Shown: piece by piece, positions 36,526-48,981 of the stretch | Numbering within the stretch: position 1 is the stretch's first letter | Layout: every line of letters starts with the position of its first letter | Assembly: GCA_016098155.1 (NCBI GenBank) | Contig: JAAAJB010000038.1 | Coordinates: 1-64,000 of the forward strand | DNA: 64,000 nt | Direction of reading: 5' to 3' | Source of the DNA: Actinomortierella ambigua | Lineage: Eukaryota; Mortierellomycota; Mortierellomycetes; Mortierellales; Mortierellaceae | Notes under the pieces: generated by a model | The model's input: the letters and a program-made list of their open reading frames with translations, nothing else | What the model was told of the DNA's origin: nothing | The model's database searches: none | Position numbers and translations under genes: made by a program

Positions 36526-39500
36526 TCAAAACCCGTCACCGACAAAGGACAACCCCTGCACAAATCCCTGGAAACCAGGGCGGTCTTGTGCCAGGGGCTC
36601 AAGGGCACGAATATGTTGGGCAACCAACCTACGTAGCGGACGCATGGCCCGGCCATGGTCATGACTTGAGGATCCACCTGATTCCTCTTTTGTAGGCATC
36701 AATCGGTCCTGGTGTTGCATTCGATGATCACGCTCGTCAACCTCCATAACATCTTGCCTGTCTGCCTCAACATCGTCGGTGCTGTCGTCATGCGATGGTT
36801 GAAGCGATCCACTCTGGTGATGATGATAATAGTAGTAATCATCATCGTGTATCTGGAAGAGTGCCAGGGTGAGCTCGACAAACCGCGCCATGAGCTTGCC
36901 CTGCGAAAACGTCTCTAGCCGGCCAGGCACAGGGATCCAGAGAATCTGGTGAAACAACGTCCACATGAGGCTATGTGGCGACAGATGTTGGTCGCCACCC
37001 GCAATCAGAGGTGTGGTCATCATGGCCGCGCCGAGTTCGACTAGAAAGGGTAAGGGAAAAAAGTTACAGACCGTTCGAGTACGCAGAGTGTACATTCGTA
37101 GATAGTGTTAGTCACCTCTGGCTGTCTCTCCTTCGGGTCACGTTTTTCGATACGGCCTCTCCAGAATGCACCGAGTGGTTCCCTTTCTCGCTCTTCTCCC
37201 TGCACATGAGGAAGAAACTCCGACGAGGCAGCGACAAACCACATCTGTGCACACGCACGCACGGATTTTCAAAGGGGTGAAGGAAGGGAGGAGGGGGGGG
37301 GGAAGGGAGGAGCTGGCAGCAGCCAATCGTAGGCAACTCGGTACACATACCGGCACGTTCTCCGTTCGGCGTCAGAGCAGCCTTCAGCACCTTCTTGAGA
37401 ATGGTCGTGATAAACTGTGCAGGTCCAACATAACTTAACATGGTCCTGAAAAGGTCCACATCGATATGGTAGCTCGTGTTGCCGAAGACAGGCCATCCTT
37501 TTTCGCGCCGCTTTACAAGGTTTGTCCTTCCACCTTCCACAATTGCTTCGACGGCAAACGTGGCCTGCTGCTGCAGTTTGGGGATCTCGTATGGGTCTGA
37601 CACGGACCATGCTAGATGATCACAAAACGCAAGATGGTGGACAAAACCAACGTTAGCCAGTATGTTGATTCTCCGATCCATCATCTTTCATCCTGTTGTC
37701 AACTCCCTAGCAATATCTCGTCCCGCCAACCAACTCTCATTCGGATCTCCAACGCGGATAAAGAGCTTACTCAACCTGTTGACGTACAATAGTGATTCAT
37801 CGTCGCTGTTGATATCCGCCCTTGGATCACAGACACTTGCTCGTCATTCTCTAGCCCATGAAGCTCAAGGGCGGCAAGAATCTTGGACCTCAAAAGTCGA
37901 AGAAGGCGTGGCGGGAAAGCTTCAGCTGCCAAAAGAGACTTGAGACTATTAAGTAGCAGGGTAGCCGCTGCAGATGGTTGACTCTGACTGCCTCCATTCA
38001 CATGGCCCGAGGACCCCTGGAAACCTCGCTGACTTAGAGGCGAGACTACCAGCCCCGTTGAGGAAGACCGCTTGTGGTGATATGCGTGATGGCTGAAAGC
38101 TGTAGTCAAAGTCGCCGGAGCTGTGAATAGAATTTGCTCGCAGAGATATTGGACCACTCCGATAAGCACAAACAAAAGACAGGGCTGTAAAAAGTAGTCA
38201 AGCCCTCCATTCAGTGTGGATGCATCGATCACGTCGGCCTGACATGCGGCTAGCGACTGCTCAAAGAGTGCCGGTGAGATCTCTAGTAGCATTTGAGGCT
38301 TGGATGACCTATCGAACGATGGGAGAACCCGAGAATCTTAAATACAGTTGTATCTCAAGCATCACAAAAGACAAATACAAAGAATTTGCGACGGAAAACT
38401 AACAGGACCGAAATCGAAACATACTGGATAAGATCGTCCGAGATACCCATGTTGTCATACAGGGCCGAGATCCATCGCCGCATCAGTCCCTGCATTTCGA
38501 GCGACATGGATGTCAGTGATAAGGAGGGGATTGTTGCAGACATGCGGTGGAGCCAAAGGTAGCAGAACCCCTGTTTTTCCTCAAGAAGCGAATCCAAGTG
38601 ACCGGCAAGCTCGTATCGCTGAATAATAGTCAGGATGAGGATCAGAACAATGCCAAAGGTCTCCAGATTGGCGTTGCATGTATCTATCAGAGTGTACGAG
38701 AAAGGAAATCGGTTAGAAGGGCTTCAGTCGCAACACCCGTATAATGTCTCCCGTTGCAATATAGATGATAATACCAATGTCATATCCTTCAGAGTGTTCC
38801 AGATTGTTGACAAAGTGCTCCAGTGGTATCAAAAGTTGCGCAGGCGACCGAAGAAGGTGAACAATGTCGAGAACAAGAGGGTTGTCATCCAGTGTCTGAC
38901 AAATCTTGGACAGCATGACAATGTCTCGTTGAGAACTAGCAGTCTTGCAAGTCTGGTTTTGTAAAGCAGCAAGGCGAGCGTGTCAGTGAGGGCTTCGGGG
39001 TGTTTGACAGGTTTGGCAGAGATTATCCTCAATACGACAACTCACCTCGATCAAACAATCGACATATTCATCTTGACGTTGAAAGTCTGTCAAAGTCCTG
39101 CCAAACAAGTCTTCAATTGTTTCCGCTGTGAGGTCTGTGATGGAAAACTGCCGTGCCGAGTCAAGTACTGCCATATCTTCGAGTGACAACTGAAGTTTGT
39201 CGGATCTAGCCAATCCCTTTGCCACACAGCAAAGTGCAATTGATTTCCAAATGTCGCTGCGATCCGGGGATAGATCCTCGTTCAGCGCTTCATCGCATTC
39301 ATTCAAAATCGTCTTGTAAAAAGAAAGCTGCCGTAATGTCGTCTCCACCACTTGATATCTCTATCGGATCACGAAAACAAGGTAGGAAGGTAACGAAAGA
39401 AAATAATGTGAGATAAACGCGACACTCAAGGTTTATCTTAACGTTTCTTTTGAGGAGTTTCTTTGAAGCATACCGTTTGAGTATTTTTTGGGCACAGTTG

Positions 39501-40010
39501 TTTAGCAATCAATGGGATCTACATGACAAAGAAGGGGGAGGGAGAGTGTTAGTGTCGCGATACGACTGCCAGTCAGCTAACTTGATAGCCTCTTCTCCAT
39601 GGTCGTTACTTTGACGAGGACAACGCTCTTCCATAGCGTTCGCTGCTGCGATCTATTAGCTTCCGCGAGTCCTGTTAGTCCTGACAGCCAAGTCTCTAGG
39701 AGCACAAAGCCAAGGTCAACTCCCTTTGTCCGTTGCGTGTCCTTGAGACGTTGAACGATGAAAGTATCCGAGAGCACAGGGCGGATGCGAGCCTAAAGTA
39801 CGTTTTTAAACAATGATGGTTCAGTACAGCAAACCTGTCTTTAGGCATTCCAATTCAGATCAACGCGAAGGGTTCAAAGTGTGCCACCAGATACACATCC
39901 AAACCAACACATACCATCGTGTACACAAGGTACATTATATCCGCAGAGGCCAGCGCTTGGCTGTCATCTGCCTGAACTTCCTGTGCTGTCTTCCACGGAT
40001 CGACGACCAT
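36526..40010 (-). CDS. MED5: Mediator complex subunit 5 (Nut1)
   Basis: Nine minus-strand exons by eye: 39915-40010, 39610-39792, 39474-39518, 39046-39360, 38775-38952, 38425-38683, about 37771-38308, 37351-37611, 36526-37040; about 795 residues. MED5 is a tail-module subunit of Mediator, linking activators to RNA polymerase II. Supporting family features are the helical repeat pattern, DNPLVLDIVHLLRSPAQLLI followed by PLEHFVNNLEHSEGYD, ETFGIVLILILTIIQRYELA, RRWISALYDNMGISDDL, and LLEISPALFEQSLAACQADV. The C-terminus carries a Tyr/His run and an Asp/Glu-rich tail. A frame change inside exon 7 (about 37800-37845) is not explained by a normal intron. The start is divergent from APC8. The exon 3 call is only 45 bases. 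Confidence 0.78.
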
Positions 40011-40333
40011 TCTCTACTTTGCTGGTTTAACTTTGGACAGGCCGGAAAAGACTGGCGTCGTTAACGGAGGTTTCCTACGGTGTGAGCTGAGTGGAGTGTT
40101 GTAGCTGGTGGAAAAAAAAATAGAAGCAGAGTGATATGAAAGAAGACTTTCCACTGAGCTGAGCTGATTCGCTGGTTTACAAAAAGCAAGATGCCATTGA
40201 AATGGAAATGGAGCGAGCGAGTAAAAAGTTACCGTCTCCATTGCGAACCCAAAAACGCGTCACGCGCCGCTCACCGATACCGACAGCCAGGTTGACAAGG
40301 CTTTTACAATTCGCTCGAGACAAACTTGCCACC
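40011..40333. promoter_or_regulatory. Shared divergent promoter of MED5 and APC8
   Basis: 323 bases separate the two start codons, so both genes must draw their core promoters from this interval. No TATA box is evident. An A-rich stretch lies at about 40109-40130. Confidence 0.55.
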
Positions 40334-42972
40334 ATGTCGTCTGCAACAGAACACCCATTGCCGGATTGGTCCATGCCTCCGCATGAGGTTCGTGGTGCAT
40401 TGCGGGAAGCCATTCAAGCATGCAATGAGCGAGGACTCTACTTTGCTGCGAAATGGTAACAGTTCTTGCAACTCTGGGGCAAAAGAAAGGATGCGGCTAT
40501 ATGATGGCTAATAGTAGCACGGAAAAGGAAGAAGAAAAGGGCCGGTCGCGGCCAACGAGCAATATGCATCGACTAACACCAGTAATTTATCCTTCTACCG
40601 GCACTCGCTGTGCAGGGCAGCTGAGGCTCTAAATGGACTCCCTAGGATAGATCAGCTCGAGACAAGGACAACTCGGTCGGCAGTTGCAGCATCGATCGGA
40701 CAGACTTATGTCTCTAGATGGACGGAGGAGCTCGGCATGGATCAAGCAGTCGACTCGTTAGAGATGGTAGCGGAGATGGACACCTACTTGATGGCGAAAA
40801 CTCTGTTTGATCTGAAAGAGTATGATCGTGTTGCTTCGACACTCAAGGAATGCAAATCGTACAAATCAATCTTTTTACGTTTGTACTCCAAGTACTTGGT
40901 AATATGCTCCTTCAATCCTCTCAAGTTTTTGTGGAGCTTAGGTTGTTGCGATAGAGTCACTAACTTGATGCAAGACATCTCCCGATAATTTTGTCCGCAA
41001 TTTTATAGGCCGGTGAGAGAAGAAGAGAGCAAGAAGCTCGCGACGTGCTGGGACCGATGGACACTAGCATGGTCATCAACCGTGAGCTAGACAAGATTGA
41101 TGCAGAGCTCTCACAGTTGTACCAGACAGGCGCCATGGACTCTTTCTGCAAATATCTATATGCGATCGTGTTGGCCAAGCGAAATCGGAAACAGCATGCG
41201 GCAGCCGTACTAGTCGAGTCTGTACAGCAGTACCCATACAACTGGAGCGCATGGCTACAGCTAAGTGCATGTGTACCCTCCCATGAGGCAGTAAGTCGGA
41301 GATGTTGTATAGTGGCTTATCTTTTGAGCAGGCGTATAGGTATGAAAGCTGATACTTGCCCTTTCTCAGCTTTCTAGTATTTCAGCAAACCTGCCTGCGA
41401 ACTTTATGAGGGAGATGTTTCTACTTCATGTTGGGATGGAGTCGTTCAATGGCGAGGAGGAGTTTGAAGCACGACTGGATGAACTTTATCGGACATTCCC
41501 AAGGAGTGCATACATGAAGGAGCAACGAGCCATGGCATTGTACCATGCGCGAGGTAGAGTGTACCAGTCGACTGACCTCAGGGGAACTACAATAGAAGGT
41601 TGAGATTTAGCATTTAACCCCTATTGCCTATTCCACCCTCTCCTACGTCTCAATCAGAATTCCCAGCAGCGCAGGAGATTTTTGAAGAGTTGACAAAAGA
41701 ACACCCTCATCGACTAGATAACCTGGATGTCTTCTCCAACCTACTCTATGTGACGGACAATCGCACTAAGCTTAGTTTCCTGGCACACAGTTGCTCGCAC
41801 ACAGATAACTTTCGCCCCGAGACCTGTCTTGTTATTGGTATGTGCTGTCGTGCTTTTGGAGTCGACGAATGGATAGTACATCTTGAATATCACTGTCTAA
41901 CACAGACCCCCCCCCCTATTCTGTAAAATGATATAGGCAATTACTATGCCATGAGAAATGACCATGAAAAGGCGGTCGTTTACTTCAAGCGTGCGCTGCG
42001 GCTCGATCGCGGATACGCAGCAGCATGGACGCTTCTTGGACACGAATATCTCGAGATGAAAAATACCTATGCGGCTATTGAGGCATACCGCAGAGCAGTC
42101 GGTACGGCTCTTTCCTGCGGTAAGGAACCTGACCATAAACTGCGAAGAAAATAACCTACGATATTAACCTCTCGAGCTGTGGTGTCTGCTCCTCTGTTTC
42201 TTTTACTGCTCTCTTAGATTACAATCATCGCGACTATCGTGCTTGGAACGGACTAGGACAGACATATGAAGTCCTCAAAATGCATTACTATGCCCTCGGG
42301 TACTACCAGAGGGCGACAGCACTACGACCATACGATGGCCGTCTGTGGTGTGCCATGGCGGAGTGCTACGAGTCTCTCAGTCAAGACCTTGCGGCGATCA
42401 AATGCTACACACGTGCCTTGCTCGGCGCAGACAAAGAAAAGGTGGCTCTACGAAAGCTTCCTAAACTGTACAAAAAAATTGGCAATACGGAGGCAGCTGC
42501 ACATTACTTCCGCAAGAGTTACGAGCAACGACTTGAAGAAGATGTAAGTTTCTATTTGAAGAGTCAAAGGGAAGATGCCCCTCGTCTTTGTGCGTGTAAA
42601 TGTATGGCGGTGCTGATAATGTGGTGGTAACAGTCTGCTTACATAAACTATGGTTTTTGGACCGTTTAGGAGGACTCGGAAGATGCATCAGAGGCGTGCA
42701 TCTTCTTGGCATACTATGAGAGGGCAAAGGGCAACTGGCAGCGGGCTCATGACTATGCAGCAGAGGCCATGAATTTGTCGTCAGGGGTGAGGATCCTTTT
42801 CTTTCTCGTGTTTTAGTCTACTTGGTCATTGATTACGTGCTACTATGCTGCAAGAAGTACTGACTCGTCAGGCCATCTTCATCGCACAATAACAATTCTA
42901 ACATAGCAACACCAAGAGGAGGCACGCTCCTTGCTGCGAGATATCAGGAGTATCCGTGGAGATCTACCATAG
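40334..42972 (+). CDS. CDC23: Anaphase-promoting complex subunit 8 (Cdc23)
   Basis: Nine exons join in phase to 574 residues: 40334-40455, 40616-40898, 41009-41290, 41370-41553, 41658-41837, 41937-42101, 42218-42543, 42670-42786, 42907-42972. APC8 is a TPR scaffold of the APC/C ubiquitin ligase that drives mitotic exit. The N-terminal helical domain shows [40 protein letters not shown] and LYSKYL. The middle and C-terminal parts are TPR repeats such as [60 protein letters not shown] and [20 protein letters not shown]. Introns are short (80-160 bases) and most splice sites are clean. Length and repeat order match the family, and the last exon encodes only 21 residues. Confidence 0.93.
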
Positions 42973-43356
42973 CTTTAATTTGTTTTCATTCCTCCTCCAT
43001 ATATTCCCCTTTCTACTCATCCCCCAGACTATCTCACTGGAGTAAAATGTCTCTCAGGGGGTTCACAGACAAGAAGGAATCTCTCATGTGGCAGTAGCAG
43101 GGATACCAAACCCTGGGCAAGAGTGGGTTTTTCCGATAGAAGAGAGCTGCCTCCTTTGCCCTCTCATTCCACTATTCATTCTTCTCAAATAGTCAAGGGC
43201 GAGTGAATCCATGTCATTGTGCTCATACTCATTCATTCATAGTTTGCAATCGAGTCTAGTGCAAGCTCAGACGGACACAAGAGGTCCTTCTGCAGACGTA
43301 AACTTTAGTATCTTATTCGTTTTCGCCAACTCAAAATCTACAGCCTTCTAAGTGCC
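42973..43356. other. Intergenic region
   Basis: 384 bases between APC8 and the large secreted protein gene. It is CT-rich at the left with no clear TATA box. No gene is seen. Confidence 0.5.
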
Positions 43357-46300
43357 ATGCGCCTATCCCAAGGGATACTTGTCATACTCAGTCTCTGTGC
43401 CGCAGTGTCTCTCGCTGAGCGCGTGGTGCATGAGCATGACGCGCAGCAGAGCGTTCAGCTTCATAAAGGTATCCTTCAGTCTGCCAAACCTTCTCTACCC
43501 TCCATCCCTCCTATCCCGCATTGGCCATCCCCTCCGCCTCCTGAATGGCATAGTCTACTCTACACAATGCTCACTAGAATCACTTTGGTGTTCCACCAAC
43601 TCGCCACCTAGAATCTGATGTAGCCAACCCAGTAGCTGGCTCGCTAGACAGCGCGCGATGGGGACTACCACCAGACCACGCATACTCTGTGGAGCAGGAA
43701 AACACAGGCAGAGCAAGCAGAGGCAGTGGAGGCAACAACTTTAACAGAAATCGGCGTTCAGACCCCGAGAAGCTCGACCAAGCAGCTCCCCCCGAGCCAG
43801 ACGTCGATGAAGACGTCAAAAAAGCAAGGCGAAAAACAATGGATCCAGTACCGTTTCAGTTCCATACACCACCGAACCCCGACGGGTCGCCAGGTGACTG
43901 TACGGCGAAGCAGAACACAGCTATTCAAATATCCACACAGCTGGGCACCATGGTATCCAAGCTTGGCGGTCGTTATCCGGCTCTAAAGGATGTCGCGGGC
44001 GACCTCGCGCAGGCTGTCAGATCGATGCCAGCAAAAGACTCTAAACTGGAAGAACTGGTTACCCGATACCGAACTGTGATGTATGGCCTCATCGGACTTG
44101 ACCACTACGTCCCCTACATGAGCACCAGAGCCAAAGTAATCATACAGCCTCTCCTCAATATAACCGACTCAATGGAGACGGCCCTGAAAGATCTCATGGG
44201 TTGTCTTTCGGGAATCACGTACGACAATGCACCGCCACCGGCATTATTCAGAGTGAAAAAGGACGCTGATTGCAAAGTGCTCCGGGGTATTTACGACAAG
44301 CTCTACGTGAGGGCCACAGAAGCAGCCTCCAAAACACAATCTTCTCGTTCCCACAAGATGCAGATCGAGGCGGCCTTGGCCAAGCTTCGGTTTCAGTCGG
44401 CGAGCGCGTATCTATCGGATCAAGGTGCCCCTGAGGCAATTGAGCGGATTTCTATCGACGATGGCGAACAGTCAGAGCTAGACGACGACTTGGCCTTGTC
44501 GATGAGCCTTGCGCTTGCCGCTGGCGATGCTTTCCAGGCTTGCCAACACGGCCGCGCCTTGAAGGCGGTCGAGAAAGAGGCATCGGCATCGGAGATCCGA
44601 CAGTATGAACAGGATATCTACGATCGGCTCGGCAAATACAGTCGTAGCAGGGATCCCGCCGGTGCTCAGCCGTATTCGGGATGCGAAGAGGATCACCAGT
44701 CGCTTGTTGAGGCAGTAGGCTCCGCCCTCGAAACCCTTGCCTCTAGTCCAGACCAATCACAAACTGCCTTCAGAATGGCGGATAACATCCTTGAGCGCTT
44801 TCTTGAGCACATCCAGGGTCGCATTATGGCCCCTTCAGCTCAAGGAAATTTCCATGTCGAGCTGCAGCAGCTCGATATTGCGTTTGCAGAGTTGCTTCGG
44901 ACGATCGATAGGGTACCGAACGACAACCCTTATGCAGCCATGAGGAGATTTTCGAGTCCACTAAGTCGGATCGAAGGTGGAATCTTCCAGCTGAACGTCT
45001 GCTTACTGAACAGAGTACAAAGTGCGCCTGATGTGTCCACCAGCAGAAGCAGCGGTGCCGATCATACGACTCTCCGCTGCAATTCTGCCGCTGAATTGTA
45101 CCGAGGCATTCTCCAAGAAACGCTAGATGAACTCGATAGGCCGGTTCAAGATCAGGACGACACGGACACGCGCCGGAAGGCGATCGAGCTCTTGCGCTCA
45201 AGAATCGTACTGCTTGCAAGGACGACAAACCTTTGGAACGATGACGCCAAGGGACTGGTGGCCGAGATTGATAGTGTTCCGGCTTGGCGAGGCGCGGAGC
45301 GCTCAGAGGCCCTCAATCTGATTGGTGACGACTTTGTCGCTCAGTTAAAGGCCACACTTGCCGACGACCACAACAACAACAACAACAACGGCGCCGCTGT
45401 TGTTGGTGCGGTGGAGGCAATTCCATTGATCAGAGCAGGATCCGTCATGCTCCAGGCATGCAATAACGTCCAGAGGAAAACATCAGACGCAGATCCTTTC
45501 TTGGAGGAGGTGCGTGATGCCGATCAGGGCTCAGAGGACAGCAATACTTCCAAGGGCCAAGTCGCGCACCAAGAAGAGCATATTCCATCAGAAGCAACCC
45601 GCGATGGCAGCGGAGCAAAACTGGCAGCTGTGCCGCGTGAGAATAACAACAGCGTCGATCACATCAACAGCGTCGTGGATGATGACGATGACCTAGAAAT
45701 AGCATACGAGATGCACAAACCGATCAAAGGCGCTGAGGACAACGGGAATCGACCGATCGTCAAACGCGCGACCGCTGACGCCAAAACGGACGATGGCAGC
45801 CCGATCACTGGAGTGATTGAGGCCATCGCCAAAGCCGCCGAATCTGCTATCAATGCTACCAAGGAGGCCGTCAAAGATGCACAGTCCGGGATTGCATTCG
45901 TCTTTGGCGTAGCAGGTTGGGCCGCTGACAAAGAACCGTCGAACCCTGGGTGTCCCAACCCAACGACATCGCCTACGGCTTGTCCCGCCTCCTACAGCAC
46001 GAGTACGGGGGGAGCGACAACTGCCACTCAAAGTACTACGCATGGTAAGGATATTTCAAGATTTAACAACAGTGCTAATAATCAAAATCACCCCTCAATC
46101 CATGACATCCATGGGGGCGCCGGTATCAGATGATTGTGATTTCCCAGTGCCAACCAACTCTGGCCATCCTACTGGGCCACTATTGTCGCGATGTGAAGCT
46201 ACATCAAGTACGGGGTCCAGAAGAACATCTAAGAATGAAGCCAACATAATCCAGAAGTGCCACTCCCTGCAAATCCATGTGGTTAATACACCAAAAACAT

Positions 46301-48711
46301 CAAGCCAAGCGACATCAACAAGATGCGGTGACCACAGCGGCATTTATCCTATGTACAACAACCTCCAGCACATGGATTGAGCGATTGAACGGAGTCAATT
46401 TTATGGGCAAGCATAGCAAAATGCATTGAGCACTCAGGAGAACGTACCACACCACTAGAAACAAACCAAATGCAAGAAAGCATAAATGGCGATGGCCAAA
46501 CGTCCATATTAACAAAATGAAGAATTGAAAACACGTTGTGAAACGACCTCCGAGTAGCCGAAGACATTTGACTTATTCATTTGAACTGGATCTCTGACAA
46601 AATAGAGAGCAGCGAGAGGCCTACAACAACAGTATCCACTGAGCGCGAGACAAGCACACGAGCCTCTCCGACAACGAGCCCAGCCAGTGCCACCGGGTCA
46701 GTCACTCCATCTGGGCAGCCGTCTGCTAGCGTCTCCGCCACGGCATCTGGGCAGCCGTCTGCTAGCGTCTCCGCCACGACATCTGAGCAGCACTCTGCTA
46801 GTGCATCACCAGCGACTAGTTCACCAAGTGTAACGAATTCGGCCTCCACATCTGCGCAACCATCTGCCAGTGCTTCACCGACGAAATCGGCTTCTGCATC
46901 TGAACATCCGTCTGCTAGTGTCTCCGCCACGACATCTGAGCGGTCCTCTGCTAGTGCATCNNNNNNNNNNCTCTGCTAGTGCATCACCAGCGACTAGTTC
47001 ACCAAGTGTAACGAATTCGGCCTCCACATCTGCGCAACCATCTGCCAGTGCTTCACCGACGAAATCGGCTTCTGCATCTGAACATCCGTCTGCTAGTGTC
47101 TCCGCCACGACATCTGAGCGGTCCTCTGCTAGTGCATCCCCAGCGACTAGCAGCACGGCATCTGAGCACCCCTCCGCTAGCGCCTCGCCAGCGACTGTGA
47201 CTACGTCGGCAACCGCATCTGAGCAGCCCTCTACCAGTGCATCACCAGTGGCTAGCCCGGCGACAACCAGCGGGTCGGCCACCAAATCGGCTTCTGAATC
47301 GTCTGCTAGCGTCTCCGCTACAGCATCTGCGCACTCCTCCGCCAGTGCATCGCCAGCGACTAGTCCGGTGACTACCTCAGAATCAACCACCACATCCGGA
47401 CAGCCATCTACCAGTGCATCACCAACGACCAGCCCTTCGTCATCTGGACAACCCTCCGCAAGCCCCTCATCAGCGACTAGGTCGACCGAATCTGAACAGC
47501 CCACTACCAGTACACCATCAGCGACGAGCACAGCAGAAGCTACAACATCGACACCAGAGACAAGTTCATCGACTACGACTACCGAAGCTGAGACGACGAC
47601 CACCACTGAGGCCACAACCACAACCACTACGTCTGCTTCCCCGCTACCGTCGCTTGGACCTCTGCCAAAGCAATCGACCTGTATTCGAGAGATGTTGGAG
47701 CTGGGCGACTCGATCATGCAATTCCGACAGCTAGCCTTCCACCTTGAGACCATGAACGAGACGGCGTTCACGACGCTGAGCTGGCAGGTCGTGGCCCTGG
47801 AGCGGGTCAGCCAATCCTTGATCCAACATGGCGCCAAGTACGCACGCCTGTACCTGAATGCCATCTGGACCATCTTCCGCACCATCCTCACCGAGCTCGA
47901 ACAGTCCCAAGCCGACTTTGTCAACCCGAGCGAATTCAACAGCACCGTGCGCTCCTTGAGTGCCATGGTCCAATCCTCCCTGATTGCCAAGCAATGCTTC
48001 GCAACCGTACCCGCCAGGAACCGCGAAGGCAACAGCGCCTCCTTCGCCCGATTCGAGAGACCATCGCAACAGCATGAGGCCGTCGGCCACGGCAGCAATC
48101 AAGCTCAGGAGGCCCACCACACCGAGGACGATTACTTCCAGGACGATGTGGACGAGAACCAGACAAAGGTCGCGAGACTGGAGCAGCAAGTGTTGGAGGG
48201 CGATGCCAAGAGCGACACGCTTGCGCAGGTCCGAGAGAGGCTCGAGGCCTGGAAGACCTTGCAGGACCTGTCCCTGGATGAAGAGGTTGAGAAGAAGGAG
48301 ACCTGCTCCATCCTGGGCCCTCTGGTCGACGAAGCCGCGCAATCGAGCCAACGTCTCTGGAAGGCATCGCTCGCCGAGCTCGATCAACAGATAGACGAAG
48401 CCACTTCTGCCGAGGCGATGATTTCCTCCACGACCATGCAAAAGCGTGCCCGAACCGAGCTCACGCTCAAGGCGATCGAGCTGTTCAACAAGGGTCTCAA
48501 TCGTGCACGGTCCATCTCGGACGCGAACGATATTACCTGGGCCGCCGTCGATCTGTCGGGCTTGATTAGCCAGCTGACCCCCGTCAAGGAGACCTTGAGT
48601 TTGACCTCGGCCAACACGGCCCCTGTGACCGCTTACAAGACCTTGGATGCCATGGCTCGCGCTATGCAGGCTTGTCGACGCGCGGAATGGAGCCATGCCA
48701 CACACAACTGA
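43357..48711 (+). CDS. Large predicted secreted protein: six Cys-bracketed helical modules around a Ser/Thr-rich stalk
   Basis: Three exons, 43357-43468, 43612-46044 and 46606-48711, with phase-1 junctions; about 1550 residues, uncertain because of a gap at 46961-46970. MRLSQGILVILSLCAAVSLA is a signal peptide. Cysteines of the mature protein fall in pairs, each closing an Ala/Leu-rich helical module with 89-126 residues between them: DC..GC, DC..AC, GC..VC and RC..AC before the stalk, then TC..QC and TC..AC after it. Several modules end alike (AFQACQHGR, MLQACNNVQR, AMQACRRAE). A further close pair (GCPNPTTSPTAC) opens the stalk. The stalk is ~350 residues of Ser, Thr, Ala and Pro with 51-residue tandem repeats and is probably O-glycosylated. 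I do not know this family. Joining the two halves into one gene rests on the shared stalk composition across a 561-base intron with gtaagg/tag borders. Confidence 0.65.
46793..47138 (+). repeat. Tandem 153-base (51-codon) repeat in the stalk region
   Basis: The segment 46793-46960 recurs, apparently base for base, from 46971 onward. The period is 153 bases when the 15-base overlap across the N gap is merged. Shorter related units (S-A-S-A-S-P type) continue to about 47640. Confidence 0.75.
46961..46970. other. Assembly gap of 10 Ns inside the repeat
   Basis: The 15 bases before the gap (CTCTGCTAGTGCATC) are identical to the 15 bases after it. The reading frame differs across the Ns but is continuous if the two 15-mers are merged, so the Ns probably stand for a failed overlap join. 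The true copy number of the repeat is unknown. Confidence 0.8.
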
Positions 48712-48981
48712 GCGTTTTTTTTTATGAACCCCTAATGGGTTACTAGCTCATCTTTTTTTTCTTCTTTTTTCCATTCTCAAAGTTGTTCCCCCCCCCTCCC
48801 CTCTCTTGGTCTTCGCATATAATTTTTTTTTCGATTCAGTACTCACTATTGCGATACCGTCTATACACAAATAAATACCCAAAGTTGAAAAAACGCAAGT
48901 TATATTATAGGAATGAATCCAAAAAAGGGGGCTGAGGAGCAAGGTATATATAATCCCGCCATTTTTTTTTTACTCTCCTTC

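Noticed and set aside
43689..46133. Treating the first half of the large secreted protein as a separate gene ending at 46133
   Set aside because: The end after 46044 runs into intron-like sequence; a gtaagg donor and an in-phase acceptor at 46605 lead into more stalk sequence of the same composition.
46793..47640. Repeat array considered as a CRISPR-like or satellite array
   Set aside because: The units are in frame, encode Ser/Thr/Ala/Pro, lack unique spacers, and lie within a eukaryotic coding exon.
46875..48098. A 407-codon minus-strand frame opposite the Ser/Thr-rich stalk
   Set aside because: It is low-complexity Val/Ala/Gly sequence created by the repeats of the sense gene and also spans the N gap.
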